Shown here: positions 11,535 through 23,700 of the stretch, one piece after another
Numbering within the stretch: position 1 is the stretch's first letter
Layout of the letters: each line of letters opens with the position of its first letter
Assembly: GCA_037043235.1 (NCBI GenBank)
Contig: JAWRVZ010000003.1
Coordinates: forward strand, 9,031,501-9,095,500
DNA from: Rhodeus uyekii
Lineage: Eukaryota; Chordata; Actinopteri; Cypriniformes; Acheilognathidae
Reading direction: 5' to 3'
DNA: 64,000 nt
Program-made: the position numbers and the translations under genes
Notes under the pieces: model-generated
Seen by the model: the letters and a program-made list of their open reading frames with translations, nothing else
Databases searched by the model: none
Told to the model about the DNA's origin: nothing

Positions 11535-11686
11535 CAGTGTTTACCAACCCAGAGCATAACAGCACATTCTTCCCAATTAAACACACCTGATTCAACTCAG
11601 CTCATTAGTGGAAACTCCTATGCCTGATACAGATGGGTCAGATGAGACTATCCAAAATATGTCCAGGAATAGTGTTGGGAAACACT
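11535..11686. mobile_element. hAT-like MITE, 152 bp
   Basis: The ends are cagtgtttaccaaccc and gttgggaaacactg (inverted). The flanks gattaagg and gaatgagg match at 6 of 8 bases, consistent with an old 8-bp target duplication. Confidence 0.65.
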
Positions 11687-12441
11687 GGAATGAGGGATAA
11701 GGGGAGGGTCAACAGTGTAAGTACAGATATAATTACATGCTGGGATGTTTTTTTTGTGTTTTTTTTACAGTAGAAGTGCAACGTAAAACATGTATTTACA
11801 CAATAAGTGCATTGTATGAAATGATTAACTCAGGGTTCATAAACATTTCTACCAATACATTTCCATGACTTTTGAGGCTTTTCCATGAAACATCTGTGTA
11901 TACATAAAAATCCAGGTTAAAATTTCAAATCACAGAATATCTTAACTAATTAAATGACAAGCTATGTGGTTTAATACAAAATAAACATTTATTTAAATAA
12001 CGCTGACACACCAGTTAGACGGTTAGATAAAGACGGTTGCCTGACCCTCCACTGTGTAACAACGGATTAACATACATCAATGGGAGACAACAGTGCTTTA
12101 CATAAGGAAATAAAAGTGTCCAGAAACACTGACTGTAACTTTAAAAGGTGGCAGTGCCAGACACAAAACGTTTAGAACACAAAAATTTGGTAATTTTGTA
12201 AATTTAATATTGTTTTGCCTCCTATTTACCATTGATCTCATTGGATAACTATCAATCAACAAGTCCCTATTTGAATTCCCAAAGAAAAAAGTCGACTTTA
12301 TTTGTAGCATACATAAAACGTTTTTTTGTTTGGGGAAATATTCCAGGTAATATTCTGGCTACACACTTAAAAACCAGTTATGAATTATTTAAATGCTTTT
12401 TACGCATTAGAAAATATAGATTCGATGATGAATAAATTCTA

Positions 12442-14035
12442 CAGTGGTGTGAAAAAGTTTTCCTGATTTCTTTTTTTTTGCATGTTTGTCACACTTGCAT
12501 GTTTCAGATCATCAAACATTTAATTATTAGTCAAAGATAAGTCAAAACCAAAATACAGTTATTAAATGAAGGTTGTCATTAAGGGAAAACAAAGTCCAAA
12601 TGTTCATGGCCCTGTGTGAAAAAGTGTTTGCCCCAGTTGTTAAAACATATCTGTGGTTTATCACACCTGAGTTCAGTTTCTCTAGCCACACCCAGACCTG
12701 ACTATTGACTGCTTATTCTCAATCAAGAAATCACTTAAATAGGACCTGCGTGACAAAGTGAAGTAGACCAAATGGTCTTCAAAAGCTAAACATCAAGTTG
12801 AGACCGAAAAAAATTCAGGAAAAAAAATGAGAAAATGTCATTGAGATCTATCAGTCTAGAAAAGGTTGTAAAGCAATTTCTAAAGCTTTGGGACGCCAAC
12901 AAACCACAGTGAGAGACATTATCTACAAATAGCAAAAACATGGAAGAGTGGTGAACCTTCTCAGGAGTGGCAGGCTGACCAAAATTACCCCAAGAGCACA
13001 GCAACGACTCAGAGGTCACAAAAGACCCTAAAACATCCAAAGAACTGCAGACATCACTAGGTCCAAAACACACCAGCAAGTCCACCTTTGAATGGCTGAA
13101 GAAAACAAAATAAACTTTAGAGTTGCCTAGTCAAAGTCCTGACCGGAATCCTTTTGAAATTCTGTGGCACGACCTTAAAAAGGCAATTCATGCATGAAAT
13201 CCTACTAGTGTGGCTGAATTACAGTAGTACCTCAAGATACGAAAGGCTCAACTTACGAAAAATCCAAGTTACGAAAGCAAAGACGAATAATTGTACTGCT
13301 CTACATACGTAAAGTTTTCAAGATACGAAAGGTTTCTGAAAGTCAGAGATTCGCCCCATAACAATTTTGAAACTCGCGCCGCACGCCGCCATCTTAGTTA
13401 TAGTAGACTCGCCACCATCCTCCTGCTCTCCCATTGGTTCCTGATGCTAGCCAAGCCATGAGATCCTTCTCTCTAATTGGACAGCATCCCTCCCATCATG
13501 CATCTTCTATACATACGTGCTGGCGTGCTTTAGCTCAGCCACTCCGCACCCCAAACTTTACTTTATCTGCCGTTTGTCCTCCTCCTCCTCTGCCGCCACT
13601 TTCGGAGATAGCTTACCTTTCGAGTGAGGCTTCGACATTTTACGTTAATTCATTGTTTATAGGTCAATTTAGCTTTATTATGAAGTTTAATGGGGTGTTT
13701 TTGGAGAGCTTGGAACGGATTAGCCATTTTACATGTAAAATGTGTTCCAAGATACAAAAAACTCATTATACGAAGGCCGCCTCGGAACGGATTAATTTCG
13801 TATCTCGAGGTACCACTGTACAACAATTCTGGAAAGATGAGTGGGCCAAAATTCATCCACAACGCTGTAAAAGACTCATTGCAAGTTATCGCAAACGCTT
13901 GATTGCAGTTGTTGCTGCTAAGGGGCCCAACCACTTGTTAGGTTTAGGGGGCAAACACTTTTTCACACAGGGAAATTTTCACACAATTTTGTTTTCCTTG
14001 AATAATAACAAATCTTCTTTTAAAAACTTTGAGTT
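12442..14035 (+). mobile_element. Decayed Tc1-like transposon, interrupted
   Basis: The left end cagtggtgtgaaaaagtttt abuts TA. Inside is degraded Tc1-type transposase coding sequence, for example ttctgtggcacgacctt. The right part (aggggcaaacacttttt type, about 13945-14035) is truncated without a clean terminus. The same family, better preserved, is at 44290-45761. The 13222-13818 MITE sits inside it. No intact ORF remains. Confidence 0.75.
13222..13818. mobile_element. Tigger/pogo-like MITE nested in the Tc1 element
   Basis: The left end is cagtagtacctcaagatacg and the right end is cgtatctcgaggtaccactg. TA flanks both sides (13220-13221, 13819-13820). It is 597 bp and a different subfamily from 8346-8941. 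Removing it and one TA restores the Tc1 sequence gaattacaacaattctgg. Confidence 0.9.
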
Positions 14036-14587
14036 AAACTCTTAAACTCTACTTTGAGTTTAAGTAATCTCACACTCTCGTCACGGAAGAAATCTCAAAT
14101 CTCCACTTTTTTGTCTATGATGGGAGAATTTGCGAGTTTCAGTCAGAGAGCGCGTGATAATGAAGAAAACAGCGATTTGCTTCAGAGATTCGCCTCTGAT
14201 TGGCAATCATATTCATAAACTCAACAGAAACGTGTTCATTGTTTATAATGCTAAATGAAATCGGATGAAATGCCATTGGCGGATGGACTGAATGAATGTT
14301 AACTATTGTAGCTATAGCTATTGTTTACCCAATATCATCACTTACACATTCATTACATATACATTTTGAAACAAAAAGCCTGTGTGGTTTAAGTGAGGTC
14401 AGCCAAATAAAGTTGATGCATTGTGATGAAAGACTATCAAGAAATCCCTTTTTGTAAATCTCATACAATAGGAAAGTTATTAACTTTATTCTATTAATTA
14501 TTAGAATTATAAAATGATTCATTTTGACATTTACATTAAAGTAATACAAACATCAAAGAAAGTCATGCCAGAAGTATAATTAGGAAC

Positions 14588-16025
14588 TTTATTCTTTTAC
14601 AAAAGTACAAATTTAATAGAGATGAGCACTTTTTTTTCCAAACCAACCAAACATTCAAAAATTGTTAAATTTAGCAAAAATAGAAATTCTAATAGATATG
14701 TTTTTTTAGACAAAAGACAATCCCTTGATCAACAACACTGTTTGTCCAAACGTCAGCATAAACAATACGAATTAAAACCAATTTGAGTGATGGAAAAAGA
14801 TTTCGCCTCGGATCTCAAAAGGAATCATTGCACATGTCATGAACGTTGGCCGTCTTTCAACACACATATGTACAACGCCAAAACGTACATGTCAAACAAT
14901 GTTATGTCCTCGTCTACTGCATGTCATAAAGGGCAGTACACAAATATTTGCTATTTTAGACATAGAATAATGCCCAATGACAGATACTAAATTTATTGTG
15001 AAACTGAATTTCATACACAAAAGTACTGGATCTGAAATGCAACATTAGTATTTAAAAATCATTACTGCAGTCTTGTCAAAACCACCCATTTTTAACGTAT
15101 TTTTAAAAAAATGGTCAAATTAACAATACGTACAACCTGCCATTTCTCCACAAATAAGTTACGAGAGATCCTGCTCTAGAATCGTTTTTGAAGCAATGCA
15201 TATTAGTATTAGCATATTAGATAATTCCATGCCGTGGATTTGATTCAAAAACAATGGTGCCCTAGGAGGGCCACGTAAGGCACCATTTCACAGTATACTT
15301 AACACAGACACTAGTGAAACCGTACACACACATAACCCCACACTGAGTGTGCGAGACAAAACTGTCACTGAATTTCAAAAGACCATCCAATAGGATGAAA
15401 GACAGTCAGTGTTTTACAACACAGAGTTTCTTCATTTTGCATAAATCTGTAACAAAAAAACCCCCGAAATATCCACACGTTTCCTCAGAGACTTAAAGAT
15501 GCGCTACTTATAAGTTACTAAAAGTTTTCCGACTCGTTAGACCTCTAAAACTTTGCATTCACATTTCCAGTGTCTCTATTGCAAACGAGGCTTTGGGTTA
15601 AAAACAAGTCCAGCCACTAATTATATAAAACAAATCTCAATCTCTATCCTGAAACGTAAAACCAGTCCGAGTTCAAGTTAATGAATAAAAAGATCAACAT
15701 TGCTCAAAATGATGGCTCATTAATCCAAAACAAAGGGGAAATAAAACCATAAAAAGTTTGCCCAAAGGGGATAATCACATGGTGTCCAGAGCCGCCACCG
15801 CCTTACGTGCTTTTCCAGAACCTTCTCATCTCCAGAACGGCCATGTTTGGAAGTTTCACAGCAACACGCTCGTACTGATCAAAGAGTTCATGCCACAGGT
15901 GAGTCTGAAGGCACAAACCGGAGATGAATGCGGAGAAGGAGAGGAAGACTTGAACGTATTACTGAGAGTCAAGCAGATGGAGTACCATTAGGGTGGATGA
16001 TCTCATCCATCTCGCTGGATCAGCG
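14588..16025 (-). other. taf4b: taf4b 3'UTR (predicted) with poly(A) signals
   Basis: Minus-strand AATAAA hexamers lie at 14588-14593 and 14992-14997, downstream of the stop at 16026. The stretch is repeat-poor and non-coding. The extent is inferred. Confidence 0.55.
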
Positions 16026-16199
16026 CTATTTCAGAAGGGCCTTGTAGATCAGCATGGACCTGGCTGTGGTTCGCTCCTGCTCCATGCAGAAGATCAAGTC
16101 CCTGAGGTTGACCCGGGTGATGCGCTGACGGGTCTGCCGGACTGAAGACGCGGAGGATGAGGTAGAACCAGTAGCTGATCCAGAGGAGCCCGCAGGAAA
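16026..16199 (-). CDS. taf4b: taf4b exon 14, terminal (residues 882-938)
   Basis: 57 codons plus TAG: a Ser/Thr-rich start, then RQRITRVNLRDLIFCMEQER and YKALLK. Acceptor ccctttcag. This is the highly conserved extreme C-terminus. Confidence 0.96.
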   Translation of the reverse strand, partial: FPAGSSGSATGSTSSSASSVRQTRQRITRVNLRDLIFCMEQERTTARSMLIYKALLK

Positions 16200-18133
16200 C
16201 TGAAAGGGAATGATGAAAGAATTCGTTAGGCCGTTGTCAATGTGACGGGTGGATAAACGTCGATTACGGGTGTGGTTGATGACAAAAAATGGTTTCCACA
16301 TCAAGTAGGCTGTTCATTTTTTATTTAAAAGAAATCATCGCAAAGTTTAATTTGAAAACAAAAAATCTTAAATTTGTTTCAAATGTTTTACCGTATAAAA
16401 TCTCTGCAATTACCCTCAAAAGTAAAAACATTTTAATTCTCAAAGATTGGATAAGGTTGGATTATTGTTAAACATTTTTAAAAGTAAAAACATTTATTTT
16501 TATTATCAAAGATGTTACATTTAAAATAATCAAAAAACTCAAATATTGTAACATTGTGTCCATGTTTAATTTAAAATTATCATTTAATTTGTTTCAAATG
16601 TTTTACTGTATAAAATCTCTGCAATTACCCTCTCAAGTAAAAAAAAAGAAAAGAAAAAGAAAATACAAATCTTAAAAAAACATTTTAATTCTCAAAGATT
16701 GGATAAGGTTGGATTTTGATTATTTAATTTTAATAAGAAAAAACATTTATTTTTATTATCAAAGACTGAAAGATGTTACATTTAAAATAGTTTTGTTTTA
16801 ATTCTCAAATATTGTAAAATTATTTTGTGTCTAAAAACTTAAAATTATCATTTAATTGGTTTCTATTAAAATTTATTTTCATGTAAGATTGCTTCAATTT
16901 AAAAATGGTAAAAAAGACCGAAAACAAAAATCTCAAAGATTTGATTAAGTCAGACTGTTTTTATTCAATTTAAAATGGTATAAAGAGCAAAAAAATAGGT
17001 CTTTGTGCGAACTAAATTAGAGATGAACCAGTCTGCCCTTGATTTGATGTTTTGTTTTTTTAATGCGAGCATTTTTGCCTAGCAGTGATCAAAGATCCTC
17101 TGGTTTTGTGCTTTTGTGTGTTTGTCAGCACACCTGCACAACATGTGATCATCTGTTCTCAGCTCGAGGCTAGAGAACCACACCTCATGCCCCGGGCAGC
17201 AGACTTTTGATCTCAACTACAGTATCTCAAAGCAGTTCCTCTTCAAGTTTGACAAACAAATGTGAGTGGGAAAGAATGAGATCACAGCCAAACTCTTACA
17301 AAAAACAAAGATCACTCAAATCAAATCTATGCTTAGATATTACTAGTCAAGACAATGAAATGAAGGGCTCATGAGCAGCTGTCACCACATTAAGATTATT
17401 TATGAAGTCCACCTTGAGGGGAAGGACCTCACATCCAATTTACTGGAAGAGGGAGGTAGATCGCATGCGTGTTGTATTCATCAGCCGTACAGGGGGTCTA
17501 TAGCATGACATCACTCGGCTGGAATGAGGTTAGGGTCTCCAGCCTTCACTGAATACTAAGTATATGTGAGAAGGTGTAAGACAGCCTCTGGGCACAAAAC
17601 ACACACCACACCCTACAGAAACAACGTGCAGCTTTGTGGGATCTATATCACCATCATACGTGCTCTTACACACCCTGGATGATTCCGACTCTCACACACA
17701 CCCAGGGCTGGCAAAGCTCACGACATGTTTACGCGGGCAGGTTGGTGCGCGGTCTTGTATGTCGTTAATGTTAGCTCATTATTTGAAAATTGTTAGGAGC
17801 ACTTTAAGGAAAGAATGAAAAGCAACACTGAAATTAAAGATTAATGCCAAAATTTTCACTTATAACCACACCCAGAAGAGACCGCTCCAGGAAGTTTAGA
17901 ACAAGCCACTGGTTATATATTGCACACACTTAAACCTGAAATGAATACACAGCATATGTGTGTGTGGAGAAACGTAACAGGTTAGCGGGAGATTTCAGTA
18001 TCTGATGCCACGCAATGATCAGCAAACACAAATGAACAAAGGTCTTAAACACAGACTCGCTGCTCTTGGTGATTTCAAATGAATGGGACATTGATATACT
18101 CAAAATTTGATTCATACACACACATATACATAT

Positions 18134-18166
<33 letters not shown>

Positions 18167-20672
18167 ATGACTTGAATATACAAACATGTTTTTCCATTTT
18201 TGAATCAAGATCAAGACTTTAAAGCATGCATAAAAGTAAAAAAAAAAAAAAGTAAAAAAACTTTTAAAATGCCAGGGTGGAATTATTTTTCTGATATTAT
18301 AATATCATAAATAAAAAAGTATCATTCAAATAATTCATGAAATTCTTAAAATATAAATATCTTAAATATCAAAAAACACAACTTTTGCAAATAGCAGCAC
18401 ATGGCATAACCAAACAGTGCTGTTGTTATAAAATGTTTTATAATAGTAAAAATTAAAGTAAATATTGCCTTCATAACTAACTGAAATACAAAAAAATGAC
18501 ACTCCCTTCCCCAAAGCTAAATGCATAGAAAAAAATAAAACTAACAAAAAATGAAAATAGAAAATTACATGTATCAATTCAATAAATACTGCAATAGTAA
18601 ACATGACATTTTTATTCAATTGAAATCTTGAAAACAGTGTGAAAGTTTTTCAAAATCATAATGAACATAAAGTGTACATTTCTAAGAACTATATTTTTAT
18701 TGCTAACCCTTAAAAATATGAAAAAAAAACAAGAGATCTCAGTAAAAATTAATTAAAAATAAAAACCCAATATGTAATCACCTAAACTCTAGCCTTTAGT
18801 AAGAAACAGTTTTACTTGCTCAACTCGAGACTGCAGTACAGGAAGACTGCGTTTCACAGTTAGCATGTGTGGGTGAACACGCTCAGGGCATTTTGCCACC
18901 ATCCTAGTGGTGCGTTAGAGATGGAGCTTGTTAAGCCTGCATAAATGTGTAAAGATATGGATGAATATATTACAGATGTGAGCATTAACATGCCCCAGGC
19001 ATTGAGAGAAATGTATTTTTTAAACCACATTAGCTGTGGAGTGGAATGTGTAGGGTGCACAAGCTATCTTTTTGAGTGTCATTAGGGTTAAAGTGTGTTG
19101 TAAACCCTTGAGTTGTGTTTGTGCATGTTCACTGTGTGTAGGACAGCAAACACCTCCAGAGGAACTGACTCCAAACCCTGAAGAGATGAGGCAGCTTACA
19201 CTTGTAGGTCTCTGAAAGCCATGAATTGAGCAGAACGGCATGAAACATATCCTTCAACCAGGCGTAAAGGTCTTAAAATCTTCAAAACAAGTACAAGTCA
19301 TGCAAGGAGCAGCTCTGCTCCAAAGCTACCCTAGAATTGAGAAGCCCATCAACTCGAAGTGACCAAACCCCCACAGAGAAAACCCTCTCCAGACAAAATG
19401 GAGAGAAAAAACCTTATTACTCCACCTTATTCCTCCAAACGACTGTGAGCACTTCTGGCCTCTAAAGGTTATAGAGTGCCTGAGGGTTTTGTGTGTCTCC
19501 AGCGTTTGGGGAAATGACTCGCCTTGCCTCTGCACGAACACAGCCCAGTTTCTGCAGAACAGCCGCCTGGGGCAACACAACTCTGCTCCACTTCACTTTA
19601 ACCCTATACTATCTGGCTTTTTGATGGCAGTCTTTTACTTTGATCCAGAACCATCTAACCTTGTGCAATTCAAAAACTATGAGGAACATGGTTGGGCTTC
19701 AAAACAGGTCACTTAAACGGCAACACCTTCCTTTAAGAAGATCCAGAGTTAAAAAAAAAGATACATTATTGGCATTGATGGTTCCGTGAGGAACCGTTAA
19801 CATCAATAGAACCAATTCATTGCTATAAAGGTTCTTTATAGTGACAATAGGTTCTTCAGATTATTAAGATGTTCTTCACCCTAAGAAAAAAAAAAGACCC
19901 ATTTTCAAAGAGGATCTGTAGGGAACCAAAAATAGTAGTTCTATGGCATCTCTGTATTGGAACAGTGTAAGACCATGGTCACCTTTCCAGCCCATTTATG
20001 ACAATCTTAGATTGGGGTTTGGTGTGTATTAACCATGGATTAAATCTGTAAAGTAGTTGACACTCCACATAATTAAAAAGTCTTGCTGTGGGGAAGGGGA
20101 TTTTCTAATTAGTGAAATAGTGGCAAAGCTGCAGTTCCTTTGCCTCCAGTGAAGTTTTGGAGCTAAGGGGCAGAGCTGGGATAAAATCCAGGCCTGCGGC
20201 CCCAACTGAAACAAGAGCATGTGAGGTTTTGTGGTGTTCCATCATTACCTCAACACATAATTAAGTACAGATACAACAAAATGGAGAATAATGTTTAATG
20301 CTATTCCAACTGATACAACTACAAACCCGGAATCAAACACACCACCATCATTTTTTCCCTTCATCCTTTACTAAAATTCAAATTGAGAGCTTCAGCCGCT
20401 AATGGAATAGAAGAATACCTGTGGTTGCTATTGCCTTTCTATTGCGTTTTGAGTGTTATTGAGGGATTTTTTTAACATGTTGCGATGCGGTTGGTAAAAG
20501 CCCACCCAGATAACCCTAGAAACACACTAACAACAACAAAACATGCAAACTGTTCTGGGTGTTGTTGTTTTTTCCATGTTATGTGGTTGCTAAAGCATTT
20601 TGATCACATACCGTATTTTCCCCCATATAACCCGCAGACGCAGATAATCTGCGCCCTCATATAGCCCGCAGG

Positions 20673-20730
<58 letters not shown>

Positions 20731-23700
20731 TTTTATATATATAAAAAATCGTTGGCATAACCCGCACACATAGATTGATGAGCTTTTTTGTGCAAGTTCA
20801 CATTTCGAATGTTGCTCGCATGACGTCAATTATCCATAACTGTTCAGGCTCGGTACACAGTGCTTGTGCGCGGAATTCACACAATAAGAAAACAAACACA
20901 AGTCAGAATCAGAACAAAAAGAAAAAGCAGTGTCCCCCGTTGTGCAGCAACACGTCCTTTAAGAAACGATTCTACAGATGTTGATCATCGGATGAGATGA
21001 GGAGAGCCCGCCCTCATGGCAGCACAGCCAATCACGTCGTCTTGCATGATTGACAGGTCAGACAGCCAATCAGCACCAGCTGTCAGAGTGATAGTACAAG
21101 CGCCAGAGACAACAACCCTCGCAAGAAAGAAAATACCACTAAAAACACCTTACGTCCTTAGGGACGTAACGAATATATTGAAATAGTATTACGTGCAAAA
21201 AATTTTTTATATAGCCTGCACCCTTATATAACACGCACCCCCTGTGGGGTTTGTAAAATCTGGTATAACCCGCGAGTTATATGCAGAAAAATACGGTAAT
21301 CAATTAAAAGAAACCACTGCAAGCCTCTAGTCCCAAGATATTACAAAGGTTCTCGTCAATGGACTAGATATCCATCACTAGCACTTATGAAGAAGTTGTC
21401 AAATTTGCCATAATCATTGCTAATATCCACCCAAAAAGGAAAAGTCTTTTCAGTAAAAAAAAAGTGCAGCATGTACGCCAAACACTAGGGTCAGATATGA
21501 ATATCGAAGATGCAACATACTGTGATTCATACATGGTGTAGGAGTTTTCCAGACCTCTCCAAATGTTTCAGGATTAAGCATAATTTAGGTATCTAATTTA
21601 ACACTCAATTTAAGTCTGTTGAATTTGTGTGGTTAATATCCACTGTGCAAATTCACAAATATTCTGCACACATTTTATAAACAGCATATCCCTTTCTCAC
21701 CCTGTTTCAATCTCTCAGCACAAAGAACCGGGATGCTTCAGGCAGCACTTGCGGGAGAACGAACATTCTGCCTACATCTGCCTGCAATTCAAACAGCTCT
21801 CCCACATTTTGTTGTCTGTATAAAAAATAGCACTTGTCAACAGCTTACATGGCTACGAGGCACACATTACGCTTGAGGGCGGTGCTATACAAACACATGA
21901 AGAAGCTCAACAAAGATTGTGGCTTGATGCTCTTTAAAACACTCTTTTAGTTTGGTTCCATTACAGTGGACTGAATGGTGAAGGTCTCCACTACTACTGG
22001 TTTCATATCAAAACAAGTTGATATGACATTTTGTTTGTCAACAGAATGGATTTAACAACCAATGTCGCGGTTACATTACACACGGCAAAATGCATACCTA
22101 CTGTGTTTCAATACAGAATAAACAATGTAGAAAGAGCAATAGTATGAGCTGTAATGGTAGCTGAACAGCTTGAGGGAATCAGGAGGGTAAGCCAAGATGG
22201 TGCCAATTCGCCTCTAGCTTCTACATACACAGAGGGTCATTGCAGTAATATGAAACAGATTATTTACACAACCAACCAGAGATCTCTGGCAGTGGGGGAG
22301 AAACAAAAACGTAAATGTGTTTTTACTCTTTAAGCCATCGAGAAATACACTGGTGGTAGATCTGCACTCTTGCTCCTCTTAAATGCAAAAATACAAATGA
22401 AAAAATTAACAACCGCAATGTAAATATCAATTGAGGAATAAAAATATCGAGGATTGTTCTGGTTAATAAACTCTAGAAAAGTGTTTACATTTAAGATATA
22501 CATGCAAACGCAGACAGAGATCGGTCTGTGCGACTTATGCAAGGTTGTTACTTGTTCCAACTGATGAAATGGAGTGCGAATAAACTAAATGCAAGGAAGG
22601 ACATGGCGAATCGGGAAGGAAAGCGATAAAGAGAGAGAGGGAACGAAAGAGAGAAAGGAGAGAAGTGGTAGAGTACGACTTGAATTTAATATTTCATGAT
22701 TGCCTGAAGGACTTTTCACAGATCAATGTGACTCTGTACCCAAGCCAGTGTCAGCCAGAGAGCGTCAGGAGAAAGCAAAAGAGCGAGAGAGAGAGAGAAA
22801 ACAGTTGAAAGTATGAGACATATAGAGTAAAAGACAGAGAAAAGAGTTAAAGGAGGACAAGCATGAAAAATTAACACCCCAAAAAAACAAAACAAGAGAA
22901 AGTGACAGTGAAAGAAATATTTGGCTCATCGGTTCAGGCGACTGTTAGTCTTCTAAACACCAGTGTGTGTTTGCTCCATGAGACATACACCCTCCACTGC
23001 CTCCGTGCCGTGGGCTTCGCCAGAGGCACACATTACCTCCGTTAATGGGTTTCCATTTGAGCAGCAGAAAGGAAGCCAATAACCTATCCACACTAATGGA
23101 TTAGTCTACATGTAGGCAACCTCTGCAGCTAATCTTGGACCAACTGTTTTCTTTCTTCACAAAAACAAAAAGGATGTCACCATATGTCGATACAAAAGTA
23201 AAATTCTTGAAAAAAGGAGGTAAACACTCTAGTCTCAAAAGCTATATCAGGCCAATGAATCCAAAAGAGCCTCCTACTGTTCTGATTGGTGTCACTAAAT
23301 CAACTTTTCACAAAACTCTTGCAGTTGGGAGGAACTCTGTGAGCGTTGTCCTTCCATGGCCATCATGAACCAATAAACTTACAATTTTAATTAGCGAAGA
23401 TTAACAAGGGAGGTAATTAATTTCTGAAATGGGCATCTTAAAAGCGCCAAAGGCTTGACTTTGTTGACGGAGCCGAATGCTTTTTCATTGATGTGGGCAA
23501 AATAGAGGGGCATCATTATAAGCCGGCGAAAAGCATGCACTTGCATTCTAAAAGAGTTGACGGCTGTACAAACATTCCTCTTTGAGGTCTATTGTGCTGT
23601 TATTATTGGAACTGTATGTGGAGCACCTTAAACATTTTACCAAACATACCACAAAATCTTCATTAGCCATAAAAAAAATGCTAAGAGCGACTACACAAAC

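Larger units (their letters stand above)
10826..14570. other. Intergenic region between convergent kctd15 and taf4b
   Basis: It holds a short hAT-like MITE (11535-11686) and a decayed Tc1-like element with a nested Tigger-like MITE (12442 to about 14035). The remaining sequence shows no gene. The ORFs at 12786-13085 and 13434-14045 lie inside transposon DNA. Confidence 0.7.

Noticed and set aside
13434..14045. 203-residue open frame between the genes
   Set aside because: It crosses the Tigger-like MITE and the Tc1 remnant and has no family resemblance; it is an accident of fused transposon pieces.
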